Source of the DNA: Marinobacter algicola DG893
GTDB taxonomy: Bacteria; Pseudomonadota; Gammaproteobacteria; Pseudomonadales; Oleiphilaceae
DNA length: 39,684 bases
Assembly (NCBI RefSeq): GCF_000170835.1
Contig: NZ_ABCP01000033.1
Span: 1-39,684 of the forward strand
Direction: 5' to 3'
The position numbers and the translations under genes were made by a program. Position 1 is the first letter of the stretch; each line of letters begins with the position of its first letter. This document shows positions 8,811 to 17,322 of this stretch, in pieces. Below the pieces are notes generated by a model, which was not told the DNA's origin, did not search any database, and saw nothing but the letters and a program-made list of their open reading frames with translations.

Positions 8811-9908
8811 CTAAGTCCGTGCTGTCGCAAGCGGGCCTTTGACCGGCGAAAGGCCCGCCCTGGCGACCCTGTTGCGCCCGGCCCGTTTGCTGCTGAACAG
8901 GCAGCGGTCGGCAATCCGGAACAACGTCTCGGCTTCGATGGCATGATCGGGATAATGTGCAATTCCGAACGATGCGGTCACCCGGATCAGGGCATCACCA
9001 TAGGGTAGTTCGCTGTCGGCAATACGCTGACGCAACTCGTCCATCAACTGGAAAGAATCCTCGAGTTTCACATCCCGCAAAATCAACCCGAATTCCTCGC
9101 CACCCAATCGCCCCACTGCATCAGTGATGCGCAGACGTTCGGTGAGCTGCTTGCCGATGTTTTGCAGAACATGGTCGCCAGCGTCATGGCCCATGGTGTC
9201 ATTCACGACCTTGAAGTGGTCGATGTCCATAATAACCAGGGCAAATCCCGAGCCACTGCGGGCGCACTCCGCGAGGGTGCGGTCCAGCGTGCTCTGGAAG
9301 TTCGCACGGTTGGCCAGTCCGGTAAGCGCATCGGTCTGTGCAAGGGTGAACAACTTCTGCTCGGCTTCCTCACGACGGGTTTCGTATAGATGGATAAAAC
9401 CCAGCATCAGGATGGCGCAGAGCACCATGTTTAGCAGATCGATCACGCCGCCGGCATCAGCGACAAACTCCAGGTGAAAGTAGAAGGTGATACAGCCTGC
9501 CACCATGAACGGCGCACTGAGCAGAAAACCTTCTCTCTTTCCCAACAGCAAATACGCCAGAACCGGTATCATCAGCACCCACACGAAGGCAGACACCGAG
9601 GCTTCGGGTACCAGCATGATCAGCAAGGCGAAGGAAAATCCCGTCACCAGATAACTGTAGATCCACACCTGAAGGCGAGGCGTGCGATTGATTCGGGTGA
9701 TCCCAAAGAACAGAATCAGGCTCGCAATGAGTTCCCCTGTCGCGAGCCAGATATAGCCGTTCAGAATTTGCAGGCAGCCAAAAACCACCAGTGCAGAACC
9801 GGTCACAAGGAACAGCGCTCGCATCAGCGAGCGACGGTGGGTGTCCCGGAGGCCTGAGCGGCTTTGTTCAAGCGACGCACCAAGGTCCGGGTGCTGAGAA
9901 GTGTTCAT
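8811..9908 (-). CDS. Membrane-anchored diguanylate cyclase (GGDEF)
   Basis: A 365-residue protein. Residues ~25-180 form about six membrane helices, a MASE-like sensor region without a recognised ligand. After a short coiled linker (ETRREEAEQKLFTLAQTDALTGLANR) comes a GGDEF domain with active GGEEF signature in RLGGEEFGLIL, the substrate-binding segment DIDHFKVVNDTMGHDAGD, and an RxxD inhibitory site (RITD) five residues before GGEEF. It should make cyclic di-GMP from GTP and be subject to product inhibition. No EAL domain is present. The upstream gap carries three GCTGTAT half-sites that may be an operator. Confidence 0.93.
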   Translation of the reverse strand: MNTSQHPDLGASLEQSRSGLRDTHRRSLMRALFLVTGSALVVFGCLQILNGYIWLATGELIASLILFFGITRINRTPRLQVWIYSYLVTGFSFALLIMLVPEASVSAFVWVLMIPVLAYLLLGKREGFLLSAPFMVAGCITFYFHLEFVADAGGVIDLLNMVLCAILMLGFIHLYETRREEAEQKLFTLAQTDALTGLANRANFQSTLDRTLAECARSGSGFALVIMDIDHFKVVNDTMGHDAGDHVLQNIGKQLTERLRITDAVGRLGGEEFGLILRDVKLEDSFQLMDELRQRIADSELPYGDALIRVTASFGIAHYPDHAIEAETLFRIADRCLFSSKRAGRNRVARAGLSPVKGPLATART

Positions 9909-9926
9909 GCTGCCTCTTTCCCTGAA

Positions 9927-9972
9927 ATACAGCGAGATTGGAGTATCGGTGGCTGTATGTAAAATATACAGC
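9927..9972 (-). promoter_or_regulatory. Three GCTGTAT half-sites upstream of the diguanylate cyclase
   Basis: A perfect inverted repeat of GCTGTAT (9952-9958) and ATACAGC (9966-9972) with a 7-base spacer is accompanied by a third ATACAGC at 9927-9933. They lie 19-64 bases before the start codon. The spacing does not fit the LexA box. An operator for an unknown regulator is the simplest reading. Confidence 0.35.
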
Positions 9973-10011
9973 GGCAGTCACCGGGCTTCAATCACCCCGG
10001 CGAACTGCCGC
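9971..10011 (-). terminator. Probable terminator of the SDR gene
   Basis: Eight-base arms (9971-9978 and 10004-10011) close a hairpin that contains an inner CCGGG/CCCGG pairing. On the minus strand it follows the SDR stop and is itself followed by a T-rich stretch (TGTATATTTT). This fits an intrinsic terminator separating the SDR gene from the diguanylate cyclase. Confidence 0.5.
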
Positions 10012-10046
10012 AGAACCACCGACATACGGCAAGCATGAAACAGGAT

Positions 10047-10853
10047 TCAGACGTAAAGATTTTTCCGTGAAAAACGCTCAACCAGAGGCTGGTAGGCGGA
10101 CCCCAGAACCCGGTTCAGGGCATCAATGCCCCAGGCATCGGGCCCGACCAGGATTCGGGACTCATCCTTCAAAATACCGCGAACAATGATATTCGCAGCC
10201 TTGTCCGGAGTGGTCATGGCGAGCTTGTCGAAGCCCTTACGCTGGGCTTCGGCGTTCTCCGACTTGCCCATGCGCGCCGCATTCGCAATGTTGGTGCGGA
10301 TGCCACCTGGATGAACGCAACTCACCGCGACCGGCTGCTTTTCCAACTTCATTTCCTGTCGCAGAGATTCAGTAAAGCCACGAACCGCGAATTTAGCCGC
10401 GTTATAGGCGCTTTGCTTGGGTACCCCAATCAGTCCGAACACGCTGGAAATATTCACCACGTGACCATCCCCAGAGGCTATCTGGTGCGGCAGGAAAGCC
10501 CGAGTGCCATGGGCAACGCCCCAAAAATCGATGTCCATGACCCACTTGAGGTCCTCGTCAGTCATCTCACGCACCGACGCCGACAGGGCAACCCCGGCAT
10601 TGTTAATCACCAGGTTTACCTGGCCGAACTCCTTGGCGACCTGCTCAGCATGCGCGTAGATGGCATCCCGGTCTGACACATCCAGGGTGTAGGTGCGAAC
10701 TTCCGCCCCGCTGCAGCCAGCTGCGGTTTCCGCAAGGCCGGTCTCGTTGACATCGGAAAGCGCCAGTCGACAGCCCTTTTCCGCCAGGGCCACAGCCAGT
10801 GCCCGGCCTATGCCGGAACCCGCGCCGGCTACCCTGTTGTTCAGATCTTTCAT
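10047..10853 (-). CDS. Short-chain dehydrogenase/reductase (SDR)
   Basis: A 268-residue classical SDR. The ATG at 10853 has AGAGG nine bases upstream; a longer frame extends to 11111 but is not SDR-like. Visible motifs: GAGSGIGRA cofactor loop, NNAG at the end of strand 4, catalytic serine in VVNISSVFGL, and the YxxxK pair in SAYNAAKFA; HPGGIRTNI follows. The first beta strand is odd: the usual VAVVTGAGSGIG reads only VAGAGSGIG, so three residues appear to be missing in frame. That could weaken nucleotide binding or be a sequence error. The substrate is unknown; similar proteins are often annotated as acetoin or fatty aldehyde dehydrogenases without proof. Confidence 0.9.
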   Translation of the reverse strand: MKDLNNRVAGAGSGIGRALAVALAEKGCRLALSDVNETGLAETAAGCSGAEVRTYTLDVSDRDAIYAHAEQVAKEFGQVNLVINNAGVALSASVREMTDEDLKWVMDIDFWGVAHGTRAFLPHQIASGDGHVVNISSVFGLIGVPKQSAYNAAKFAVRGFTESLRQEMKLEKQPVAVSCVHPGGIRTNIANAARMGKSENAEAQRKGFDKLAMTTPDKAANIIVRGILKDESRILVGPDAWGIDALNRVLGSAYQPLVERFSRKNLYV

Positions 10854-11090
10854 GGTCGATGACCTCTTGTTGTGCGATGTGTTGCTTACTCTAACAGGTG
10901 TCGCGCCGCTGGATATGGCAAAAACGCGCCTATGACCGGGGCATTCGGGCCACCCGCGCACAAGGTTCAGCAGCACCACGAAAGTCGTGACTCCTTCCCC
11001 ACGAATGTGCACAATCCGGGACGACGTTGACCGGGTTTGATAACAATCTCCTGGCCAACCCTTTTTCCTGTCACTAGTGGATATTGCTGT

Positions 11091-11549
11091 ATGGAATGGA
11101 GTCTCACGCATTTCTGGCTGATACTCGCGCTCGTGTTGAGTCTCGCAGAACTGACGTCCGGTGTGCTGGTGCTACTGGCACTGGGTATCGCAGCTGCTTT
11201 GACGGCGCTGCTGACCGCTCTCGGTGCCCCCTTTGAATGGCAGCTGGTGGGTATGGGCGTGTTTTCGGGGATTCTGGTGCCCATTGCCATTCGCTGGATC
11301 AAACCGAGGTTTTCCCCCAAGGGGGTCGCTTACGGGACAACCGGCACCGGCGTCGAGCAGGGCAAACAGTACCGCACGCTGAAGCGCGACTTTGACGGCG
11401 CCAGTGGCATCAAGGTCAACGGCGACTTCTATCGCCTGCGTACAAGCGATACCGGCATGACCGAACTGCCCGCAGGCACCGAGGTCATTTTCGAACGTTT
11501 TGATGGCACTACGGCCGTTGTTCACACGATCACTCAAAAGGAGCAGTAA
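11091..11549 (+). CDS. NfeD-like membrane protein
   Basis: A 152-residue protein with two or three N-terminal membrane helices (residues ~5-75, rich in Leu/Ala/Gly) followed by a soluble OB-fold-like domain containing GVEQGKQYRTLKRDFDGASGIKVNGDFYRLR. This is the short NfeD type (E. coli YbbJ). The ATG at 11091 is chosen because the protein then starts at the membrane segment; an in-frame TTG at 11037 has no support. It ends three bases before the SPFH gene starts. NfeD and SPFH proteins are commonly encoded as pairs and thought to form membrane microdomain complexes. Confidence 0.88.
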   Translation: MEWSLTHFWLILALVLSLAELTSGVLVLLALGIAAALTALLTALGAPFEWQLVGMGVFSGILVPIAIRWIKPRFSPKGVAYGTTGTGVEQGKQYRTLKRDFDGASGIKVNGDFYRLRTSDTGMTELPAGTEVIFERFDGTTAVVHTITQKEQ

Positions 11550-11551
11550 AC

Positions 11552-12586
11552 ATGGAAAACGTAGTTTCCCCAGGGCTGGTGATCAGCCTTATTCTCGTCG
11601 CCATTGGCATTTTCATCATCGCCAAGGGCCTGGTGATTGTGCGCCAGTCCGAAGTGATGGTGATCGAGCGGCTAGGGTCATTCAATCGCATACTGGAGAG
11701 TGGTGTTAACATCATCATCCCTTTCATTGAGCGCCCACGCGCCATCACCATGACCCGCTACGTGCGCATCGGCGACGAGTACCACCCAAGCAGCAGCTTC
11801 GAAACCCGCATTGACCGCCGCGAAACCGTCATGGATTTCCCCGGTCAGCCGGTGGTGACCACCGACAACGTCACCGTGAACATCAACGGCGCGCTTTACT
11901 ACCAGATTATCGACCCACGCCGTGCGGTATACGAAGTGGCCAACATGAGCCAGGCGGTCGAGGTTCTGGCCAAAACCACCCTGCGTTCTGTGGTGGGCAA
12001 GATGGAGCTGGACAAGCTGTTTGAATCCCGTAGCGAAGTGAACAACGCCATCCAGGCCGAAATGGAAGAAGCGGCATCAAAGTGGGGTGTGAAGCTGACT
12101 CGCGTCGAGGTTCAGGACATCAGCATGCCGGAAGAGGTGGAAGAGGCCATGCGCCTGCAGATGGCCGCCGAGCGTAAGCGTCGCGCCACGGTGACCGAAG
12201 CCGAAGGTGAGAAGTCTGCCGCCATTGCCATGGCCCAAGGCCAGCGGGAATCCGCCATCCTCAACGCTCAGGGCGACAAGGAATCAGCTATCCTGCGTGC
12301 CCAGGGTGAGCAGGAGTCCATCCGTCTGGTCTTGAGTGCCATGGGTGACACCGAAGAGAACAAGCAGACCGTAATCGGCTATCTGTTGGGGCAAAGCTAC
12401 ATCAAGGTGCTGCCGAACATGGCCAAGGAAGGGGAACGGGTCTTCGTGCCCTACGAATCATCCGCCCTGCTGGGTTCCATGGGCATGTTCCGGGAGCTGG
12501 CGGGCAGCCCCGAAGACATCGTGCGCCAGAGCGTGAAGCAGGACGGCCTGCGCGGTGGCATGGTGGCGTCAGCCGGCAACAGCTAG
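11552..12586 (+). CDS. SPFH/Band 7 domain protein (stomatin/paraslipin type)
   Basis: A 344-residue membrane-anchored SPFH protein, related to E. coli QmcA. One N-terminal helix (about 8-28) is followed by the SPFH domain (ERLGSFNRILESGVNIIIPFIERP through LRSVVGKMELDKLFESR) and a coiled-coil region. In the coiled coil there is an internal repeat of about eleven residues, AQGQRESAILN / AQGDKESAILR / AQGEQESI. The C-terminal tail has the conserved VFVPYESSALLGSMG. These proteins oligomerise into membrane rings and support protein quality control with FtsH-type proteases. It is preceded by a GGAG site and coupled to NfeD. Confidence 0.93.
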   Translation: MENVVSPGLVISLILVAIGIFIIAKGLVIVRQSEVMVIERLGSFNRILESGVNIIIPFIERPRAITMTRYVRIGDEYHPSSSFETRIDRRETVMDFPGQPVVTTDNVTVNINGALYYQIIDPRRAVYEVANMSQAVEVLAKTTLRSVVGKMELDKLFESRSEVNNAIQAEMEEAASKWGVKLTRVEVQDISMPEEVEEAMRLQMAAERKRRATVTEAEGEKSAAIAMAQGQRESAILNAQGDKESAILRAQGEQESIRLVLSAMGDTEENKQTVIGYLLGQSYIKVLPNMAKEGERVFVPYESSALLGSMGMFRELAGSPEDIVRQSVKQDGLRGGMVASAGNS

Positions 12587-12606
12587 AACACCCGGACACT
12601 CAGCAG

Positions 12607-12640
12607 CCTCGACAACCTCTATTCCAAGAGGTTGTCGAGG
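12607..12640. terminator. 14-base-pair hairpin between convergent genes
   Basis: Perfect 14-base arms (12607-12620, 12627-12640) with a 6-base loop sit between the SPFH gene (stop at 12586) and yfbR (stop at 12619-12621). The stem encodes the last residues of YfbR. Neither side is followed by a T-run, so it may act as a bidirectional terminator or as an RNA 3'-end stabiliser for both transcripts. Confidence 0.55.
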
Positions 12641-13212
12641 GGCCGCTGATAACCCGGCGCAAACACTTCCAGGAAATACATCACTTCTGGCAGGGCGTCA
12701 TCCTCGAGTTTTTTCAGGATATGACCCGCCGCTGGCTCAAACTCCTTGTTACCCGCCTGAATTTCAGCCTGGCATTTCAACAACGCCGAGAGCCGGTCGG
12801 CCGCCTTGATCAATTCTTTCTCCTCCTGTTCCCATCTGGATTCGCGAATATAAGGCGCAAAATCCTCCCGCAGATCCGCCGGCAGCAGCGCCAGCAGCTC
12901 GGCCTCCGCCTTGTGCTCGATGTCTCCGAACGCTTCCCGCATAACCTGAGAATGGTATTTGACCGGTGTCGGCATATCGCCTGTAATAACCTCTGTGGCA
13001 TCGTGGTAGAGCGCTGCGGCAGCGATCCGGTCAGCGTTGACCTGCCCGCCAAAATGCCGGTTACGGATAATCGCAAGCGCATGGGCCAGGGTAGCCACCT
13101 CCCAGGAATGAGTGGCAACATTTTCCTCAATCGCGTTACGCATCAACCCCCATCGCTTGATCCACCGCAGGCGAGACACATAGGCAAAAAAATGACTGAG
13201 AGGGCGTTTCAT
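12619..13212 (-). CDS. yfbR: HD-domain 5'-deoxynucleotidase YfbR
   Basis: A 197-residue protein, close to the E. coli length of 199. The HD metal site is visible: THSWEVATLAH (first His), LYHDATEVITGDMPTPVKY (His-Asp pair) and a later aspartate in IKAADRLSALLKC. The MKRPLSHFFAYVSRLRWIKRWGLMRN opening is characteristic of YfbR. It removes phosphate from deoxyribonucleoside 5'-monophosphates in the cytoplasm. It is monocistronic, converging on the SPFH gene through a shared hairpin, and divergent from the next gene by 68 bases. Confidence 0.93.
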   Translation of the reverse strand: MKRPLSHFFAYVSRLRWIKRWGLMRNAIEENVATHSWEVATLAHALAIIRNRHFGGQVNADRIAAAALYHDATEVITGDMPTPVKYHSQVMREAFGDIEHKAEAELLALLPADLREDFAPYIRESRWEQEEKELIKAADRLSALLKCQAEIQAGNKEFEPAAGHILKKLEDDALPEVMYFLEVFAPGYQRPLDNLLE

Positions 13213-13280
13213 ATTGGGCGCTTCACGTTTTGCATGAGTTTATAGTTGGCCTCTTTTGACTAAGATTAAACAGTGGTAAT

Positions 13281-14162
13281 GTGAATGAACGTTCAAACCT
13301 TGATGCCGGGAAGCACTTTACTTTGAAACTCCAACTCCGATTTAAGCGCAGACATCTACGGAAAGTCGCCCTTGTGGTACTGGGCTTAACGTTGACGATC
13401 GGTTTTACAACCACTGCTTCGGCCCAAACCGACATCGCCGTCGGTGTCTACAACTTCCCCCCGGTTGCTGGTGTGGACAGTAACAACCAGGTGGAGGGCC
13501 TACTCGGTGATGTGCTAAGAGAGCTCGAATCAACCAACGACAACGTCACTTTCCGGATTGTCTACACCTCCCCAAAACGCAGACACATGGACTTCGACGC
13601 GGGATTGTACGACGTTATTTTCTTTGAGAACCCGAGCTGGGGCTGGGAAAACCTGCCCGTTAACACCTCCCGACCGATTCTGATGGACGAAGACGTCTAT
13701 GTCGCCCTCAACAAACCCGACCGTGACCAAAGCTTCTTTGACAACGTCACCGAGCGACACCTCGTTGCCATCTCGGGCTATCACTATGGCTTTGCCGGCC
13801 TGTCTACGGATAACGCCGAGCTTGAGAAACGATTCAGTATCGAGTTTTCCCACAGCCACAGCCGTAACCTTGAACTGATCAAGGCGGACCGACCGTCATT
13901 GGCCGAAGTGGCCGTGGTCAGTCGCTCCTACCTTCAGAGCCACCTGAACGACAATCCCGAGGACAGTGGCAGGTTCCTGGTGTCCGATACCCCCGATCAG
14001 ACCTATCTCCTCCATATCATGGCACGGGAAAACGGCCCCATCGACGCAGACACATTGGAGCAACTGCTGTCGCCTCTATTCAAAGACGGGCGGTACCAGC
14101 AATTTGTCGATAAACGCGATCTCCAGTTACCGCCAGGCATCCCTGAGCCGGCAACGCCTTGA
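13281..14162 (+). CDS. Orphan periplasmic solute-binding-like protein
   Basis: A 293-residue protein with a basic N-terminus, a hydrophobic stretch (VALVVLGLTLTIGFTTTASA) and a likely AxA signal peptidase site, so it is periplasmic. The mature part resembles the extracellular solute-binding protein family 3 fold: it opens IAVGVYNFPPVAGVD and ends KDGRYQQFVDKRDLQLPPG. The start is uncertain: GTG at 13281, or TTG at 13323 with GGGAAG upstream. No permease or ATPase is adjacent, so it may feed a distant transporter or sense ligands. It converges on the DUF748 gene with a 12-base gap. Confidence 0.75.
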   Translation: MNERSNLDAGKHFTLKLQLRFKRRHLRKVALVVLGLTLTIGFTTTASAQTDIAVGVYNFPPVAGVDSNNQVEGLLGDVLRELESTNDNVTFRIVYTSPKRRHMDFDAGLYDVIFFENPSWGWENLPVNTSRPILMDEDVYVALNKPDRDQSFFDNVTERHLVAISGYHYGFAGLSTDNAELEKRFSIEFSHSHSRNLELIKADRPSLAEVAVVSRSYLQSHLNDNPEDSGRFLVSDTPDQTYLLHIMARENGPIDADTLEQLLSPLFKDGRYQQFVDKRDLQLPPGIPEPATP

Positions 14163-14174
14163 TCCCAGCCGCTG

Positions 14175-17117
14175 TCACCGCACATCCAGCTCGAAGCTGA
14201 TGGTTACGGTGCCGGCCTCATCGGCCGTGGCATCGCGCACAGGGTCAAGCAGGTATACCTGATTATCTGATGCTCCATGCTCCTGCAGCATTTGCTCCCG
14301 GAGCCATACGCCCCGGGATGTTGCCAGATTGCCCAAGGCCTCTGGCGGCAGTTCGATATCCGCTATCAGCCGCTTCACCAACGCCTGTTCCCATTCCCCA
14401 GGTTCTGCATTCCCGCCGGCAACATCGTTTCGGAAAGACTCTACCGACGACACATAATCCGAATCCGCGTATGCCTGCTCAAGCCGAGCGATGCGCGCTG
14501 ACGCGGCAGCTCCATTCGCGATGCCCAGTTGCTCAAACAATTTCTGCCGCCGCAACGCATCTCCGTCTGTCTCTGGCGCGACCGCTCCACGAACGTTGAG
14601 CGCCAGACCAGGGCGTTCACTCAAAGCCTTGCCTAATGCTTCCAGTTTTACGCCTTCCCCCTCGGCAAGCTCGGTGCGCCCCGCCTCAAAACGCACACTG
14701 CCCAGTTCTTCTCCCGACAGGCCGGCAAAATCCGCAATCGAACCCAGCATGCTGAATGGCGAAGTGGCGGCTTTGGCCACGAGGTTTACGAATGTCTTCA
14801 TAACAACCTGGCCGATACTGAAGTCCGGACTTTCCAGGTCTCCGCTGATGGGCAGGTTGATATCGATGACACCCTTCCGGTCGCGCAGCAACGCCAGGCC
14901 AAGCTTGACCGGTGCACTGACGGCCTCGTCACTCGGAACGGGGCCCCCAAGCTCCAGCCGGTCCAGGATGACGCTGTTGGCAGCATCCAGGCGGCTGCCG
15001 GAAAACTCATAATCCAGATCAAGCTTGAGTTTGCCACTGTCCACGCTGTACCCCAGGTAACGACCAAAATACGGCGACAGCATGGGCAGGGAGACGTTTT
15101 CCATGGTTAGCTTCAGATCGCTGGTATCGTCAGTGCCCAGAGCGCCCACGGAACCGTCCAGCGTCATGGTTGCGACATCGCCAACCCGCCCCTGGATCGA
15201 GATCTGACCCTGTTGCGGTGCCACGTTGCTAACCCCGGTCACCGATCCGCGCAGCTGGTCGAACCGGGTTGCGAACGTCGGGTCCAGGGTCCGATCGGTG
15301 TAGGAGATAACACCTTCTTCCAACATCAGTTGGCCAATACGGAAGATAAAACCGGGTTCGCCGTCGCTACCGGCTGTTTCTCCAACTGGCGCGGGCTTAT
15401 CCGACGGCGAGGACCTGACGATCCGCTCAACATTATGAACGCCGTTGCTGTCGCGAACCACGTTTATCGCAGGCCCCACCAGGGTAATGGTGCCAATCTG
15501 CAGCCGTGCTGGCGCGACGTTGTACTCCAATGGCTCCAGGCGCACACTCTGCCAGCGGATCAGGGGCTGATCACTGTCGCCAAGGCGCATATCCAGAGAG
15601 GCCACCTCGCCAGTGCCGCTAAAAGTACCCGTCAGCGGGTCCCGTTGTTGATCCAGGTCCAGATTGCCATCGACAGACAACAGACCATCCCTGACCTCCA
15701 GGTTCGCCGCCTGGTTGATATAGGCGCCAAACTGAGAAAGGGCAATTCCGCTGCCAGACAGCCCGGCTTCCAACGTAAAAGGTGCCAACGTGGCCTGGCC
15801 ATTGATCGACAGTCTCCCACCTCCGTTCAATGCACCACTGGCGTTGTAATTGACCGGTTCCTCCAGACGATGGGACATCTCACCAATAGTGATCGACAGG
15901 TCCTCAAGGGCCAGGTCGGCGGGCATTGGCGGCTGCTCGTCCCGCCAATTCACGGCGCTGTTGGCCAGTTCCACGCCGGCCACCGTCCAGCGGAAAGGCG
16001 CACCTGTGCCGCCATCGTCACTGCCTGATTCGTCCGCACTATTCTGGAATGGCGCCAACACGTTGAGCTGTCCATTCGAATCCCTGCGCAGGGACAAGCT
16101 GACACCATCGATGTTCACAGTGCCGGTGGACAGCTCCTGTTCGTTAAGCCCGAAACGGATATCCCCCACGCTCAAACGGTCCGCGCTCAGCAGCCCATTT
16201 TCGGTTTCGGCCTCATCGGTTTCGGCCTCAAGGCCGAGATCGACATCTTCGATCGTGAGCTGGCCCTCAGAGGTGGTCAGATACAGGTTACCGGCAGAAC
16301 GCAATTCGTACTGCGAGCTGAGTGTCACACTGCCGCTTCGCAGTTGGTAGGGAAGATAGGGTTTGAGGAAATGCTGCAGGGTTTCGTGGGACACGTCACC
16401 CAGTTTGAGGAACCCTTTCGAATAGAGAGGGGCAATGCTCAGGTTCCCTTCCCACTCAATGGTCTGGCTGCCGACCGCCGCCAGTAGGTAATAGTTGCTG
16501 TCGGCGTCCTCACGGGGCCAGGTTGCCAGGTCGTTCAATGCGATATCCAGGGGCGTAACCCGGAATTCCTCCTGGCCTTGCTGGCTGAAATCCCGGAACA
16601 GCAGTTCGCCACCCGAGACCCTGATCCGGTCGAAATAGATTCTGGGCGGCTCTCCGGAATCCGCCGCCTCGGCCGCCGGTTCTTCGCCACCCGGATTGTT
16701 GGCCTGCCAGTCCCGGGCAAAGTTAACGCTGTAGTCCTCCAGCAAATCCAGGCGAACGTAGGGTTCTTCCAGTTCGATGTCCTGCAGCGCGATGATTCCG
16801 GTGAGCAATCGCCAGACGCCGAGGTTGGCATAAAGGCTGTCAAAGGCAACCACCGGTTCCCCTCCAGCGTCCCTGGCCTCCAGCCCAACGGCTTCAACGC
16901 TCATGGTGAAAGGGTTCACCTGGATCTCCTCAATTCCAGCCTGCCACCCCATATGTTGTTCCAGCCGCTCCGGCAGCGTTCGCTCCAGCCACCACGGCAG
17001 TAGCGCATACCCGGCAATGGCATAGAGCACCACAAGCACCAGTACCACTATCGAGATATTTCTGGCAGACAATCGTCGTTTGCGGTTCACAGCCACCGGG
17101 CTCTCCTTGTTTTTCAT
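14175..17117 (-). CDS. Large AsmA-like protein with DUF748 domain
   Basis: A 980-residue protein with one N-terminal membrane anchor (about residues 21-43) and a long, repeat-like beta-rich body facing the periplasm. Segments such as SRLDAANSVILDRLELGGPV, LALLRDRKGVIDINLPISGDLESPDFSIGQVVMKTFVNLV and AATSPFSMLGSIADF are characteristic of DUF748 proteins in the AsmA superfamily. The last ~150 residues are helical and resemble the C-terminal region that follows DUF748 in many family members. AsmA-clan proteins are linked to lipid transport between membranes and envelope integrity; the specific role here is unknown. It is monocistronic, divergent from pdxH. Confidence 0.88.
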   Translation of the reverse strand: MKNKESPVAVNRKRRLSARNISIVVLVLVVLYAIAGYALLPWWLERTLPERLEQHMGWQAGIEEIQVNPFTMSVEAVGLEARDAGGEPVVAFDSLYANLGVWRLLTGIIALQDIELEEPYVRLDLLEDYSVNFARDWQANNPGGEEPAAEAADSGEPPRIYFDRIRVSGGELLFRDFSQQGQEEFRVTPLDIALNDLATWPREDADSNYYLLAAVGSQTIEWEGNLSIAPLYSKGFLKLGDVSHETLQHFLKPYLPYQLRSGSVTLSSQYELRSAGNLYLTTSEGQLTIEDVDLGLEAETDEAETENGLLSADRLSVGDIRFGLNEQELSTGTVNIDGVSLSLRRDSNGQLNVLAPFQNSADESGSDDGGTGAPFRWTVAGVELANSAVNWRDEQPPMPADLALEDLSITIGEMSHRLEEPVNYNASGALNGGGRLSINGQATLAPFTLEAGLSGSGIALSQFGAYINQAANLEVRDGLLSVDGNLDLDQQRDPLTGTFSGTGEVASLDMRLGDSDQPLIRWQSVRLEPLEYNVAPARLQIGTITLVGPAINVVRDSNGVHNVERIVRSSPSDKPAPVGETAGSDGEPGFIFRIGQLMLEEGVISYTDRTLDPTFATRFDQLRGSVTGVSNVAPQQGQISIQGRVGDVATMTLDGSVGALGTDDTSDLKLTMENVSLPMLSPYFGRYLGYSVDSGKLKLDLDYEFSGSRLDAANSVILDRLELGGPVPSDEAVSAPVKLGLALLRDRKGVIDINLPISGDLESPDFSIGQVVMKTFVNLVAKAATSPFSMLGSIADFAGLSGEELGSVRFEAGRTELAEGEGVKLEALGKALSERPGLALNVRGAVAPETDGDALRRQKLFEQLGIANGAAASARIARLEQAYADSDYVSSVESFRNDVAGGNAEPGEWEQALVKRLIADIELPPEALGNLATSRGVWLREQMLQEHGASDNQVYLLDPVRDATADEAGTVTISFELDVR

Positions 17118-17202
17118 TGCTGACAGGCGCGACCTGTCGCCAATCTGTTCATCAAGGATAGCCCGCCAGTCACCGGTTTGTCAGCCGGATGGGTTGATTG
17201 GA

Positions 17203-17228
17203 GGGGATGGAGAGGGTGATAGGGAGGG
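17203..17228 (+). other. G-quadruplex-type motif upstream of pdxH
   Basis: Four G-runs (17203-17206, 17214-17216, 17222-17224, 17226-17228) with loops of 7, 5 and 1 bases match the G3+N1-7 pattern, inside a purine-rich stretch with imperfect GAGGGTGAT repeats that continues to about 17245. It lies on the sense strand 95-120 bases before the pdxH start, within the region divergent from the DUF748 gene. Confidence 0.4.
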
Positions 17229-17322
17229 TGATGATGAGGGGGATGGACTGACATGGAGCGACGAACCCGATATTCTGTTTTCACCGTACCAGGCAACGAA
17301 ATCCCTCATTCAGGAAACCCGG

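Noticed and set aside
8781..8811. Repeated CAGTAACCCTG sequence at the end of the COG3687 gene.
   Set aside because: It is a short two-copy repeat with no associated structure.
9952..9972. LexA-type SOS box before the diguanylate cyclase.
   Set aside because: The spacing between CTGT and ACAG is 11 bases instead of 8, so it does not fit the gammaproteobacterial LexA consensus.
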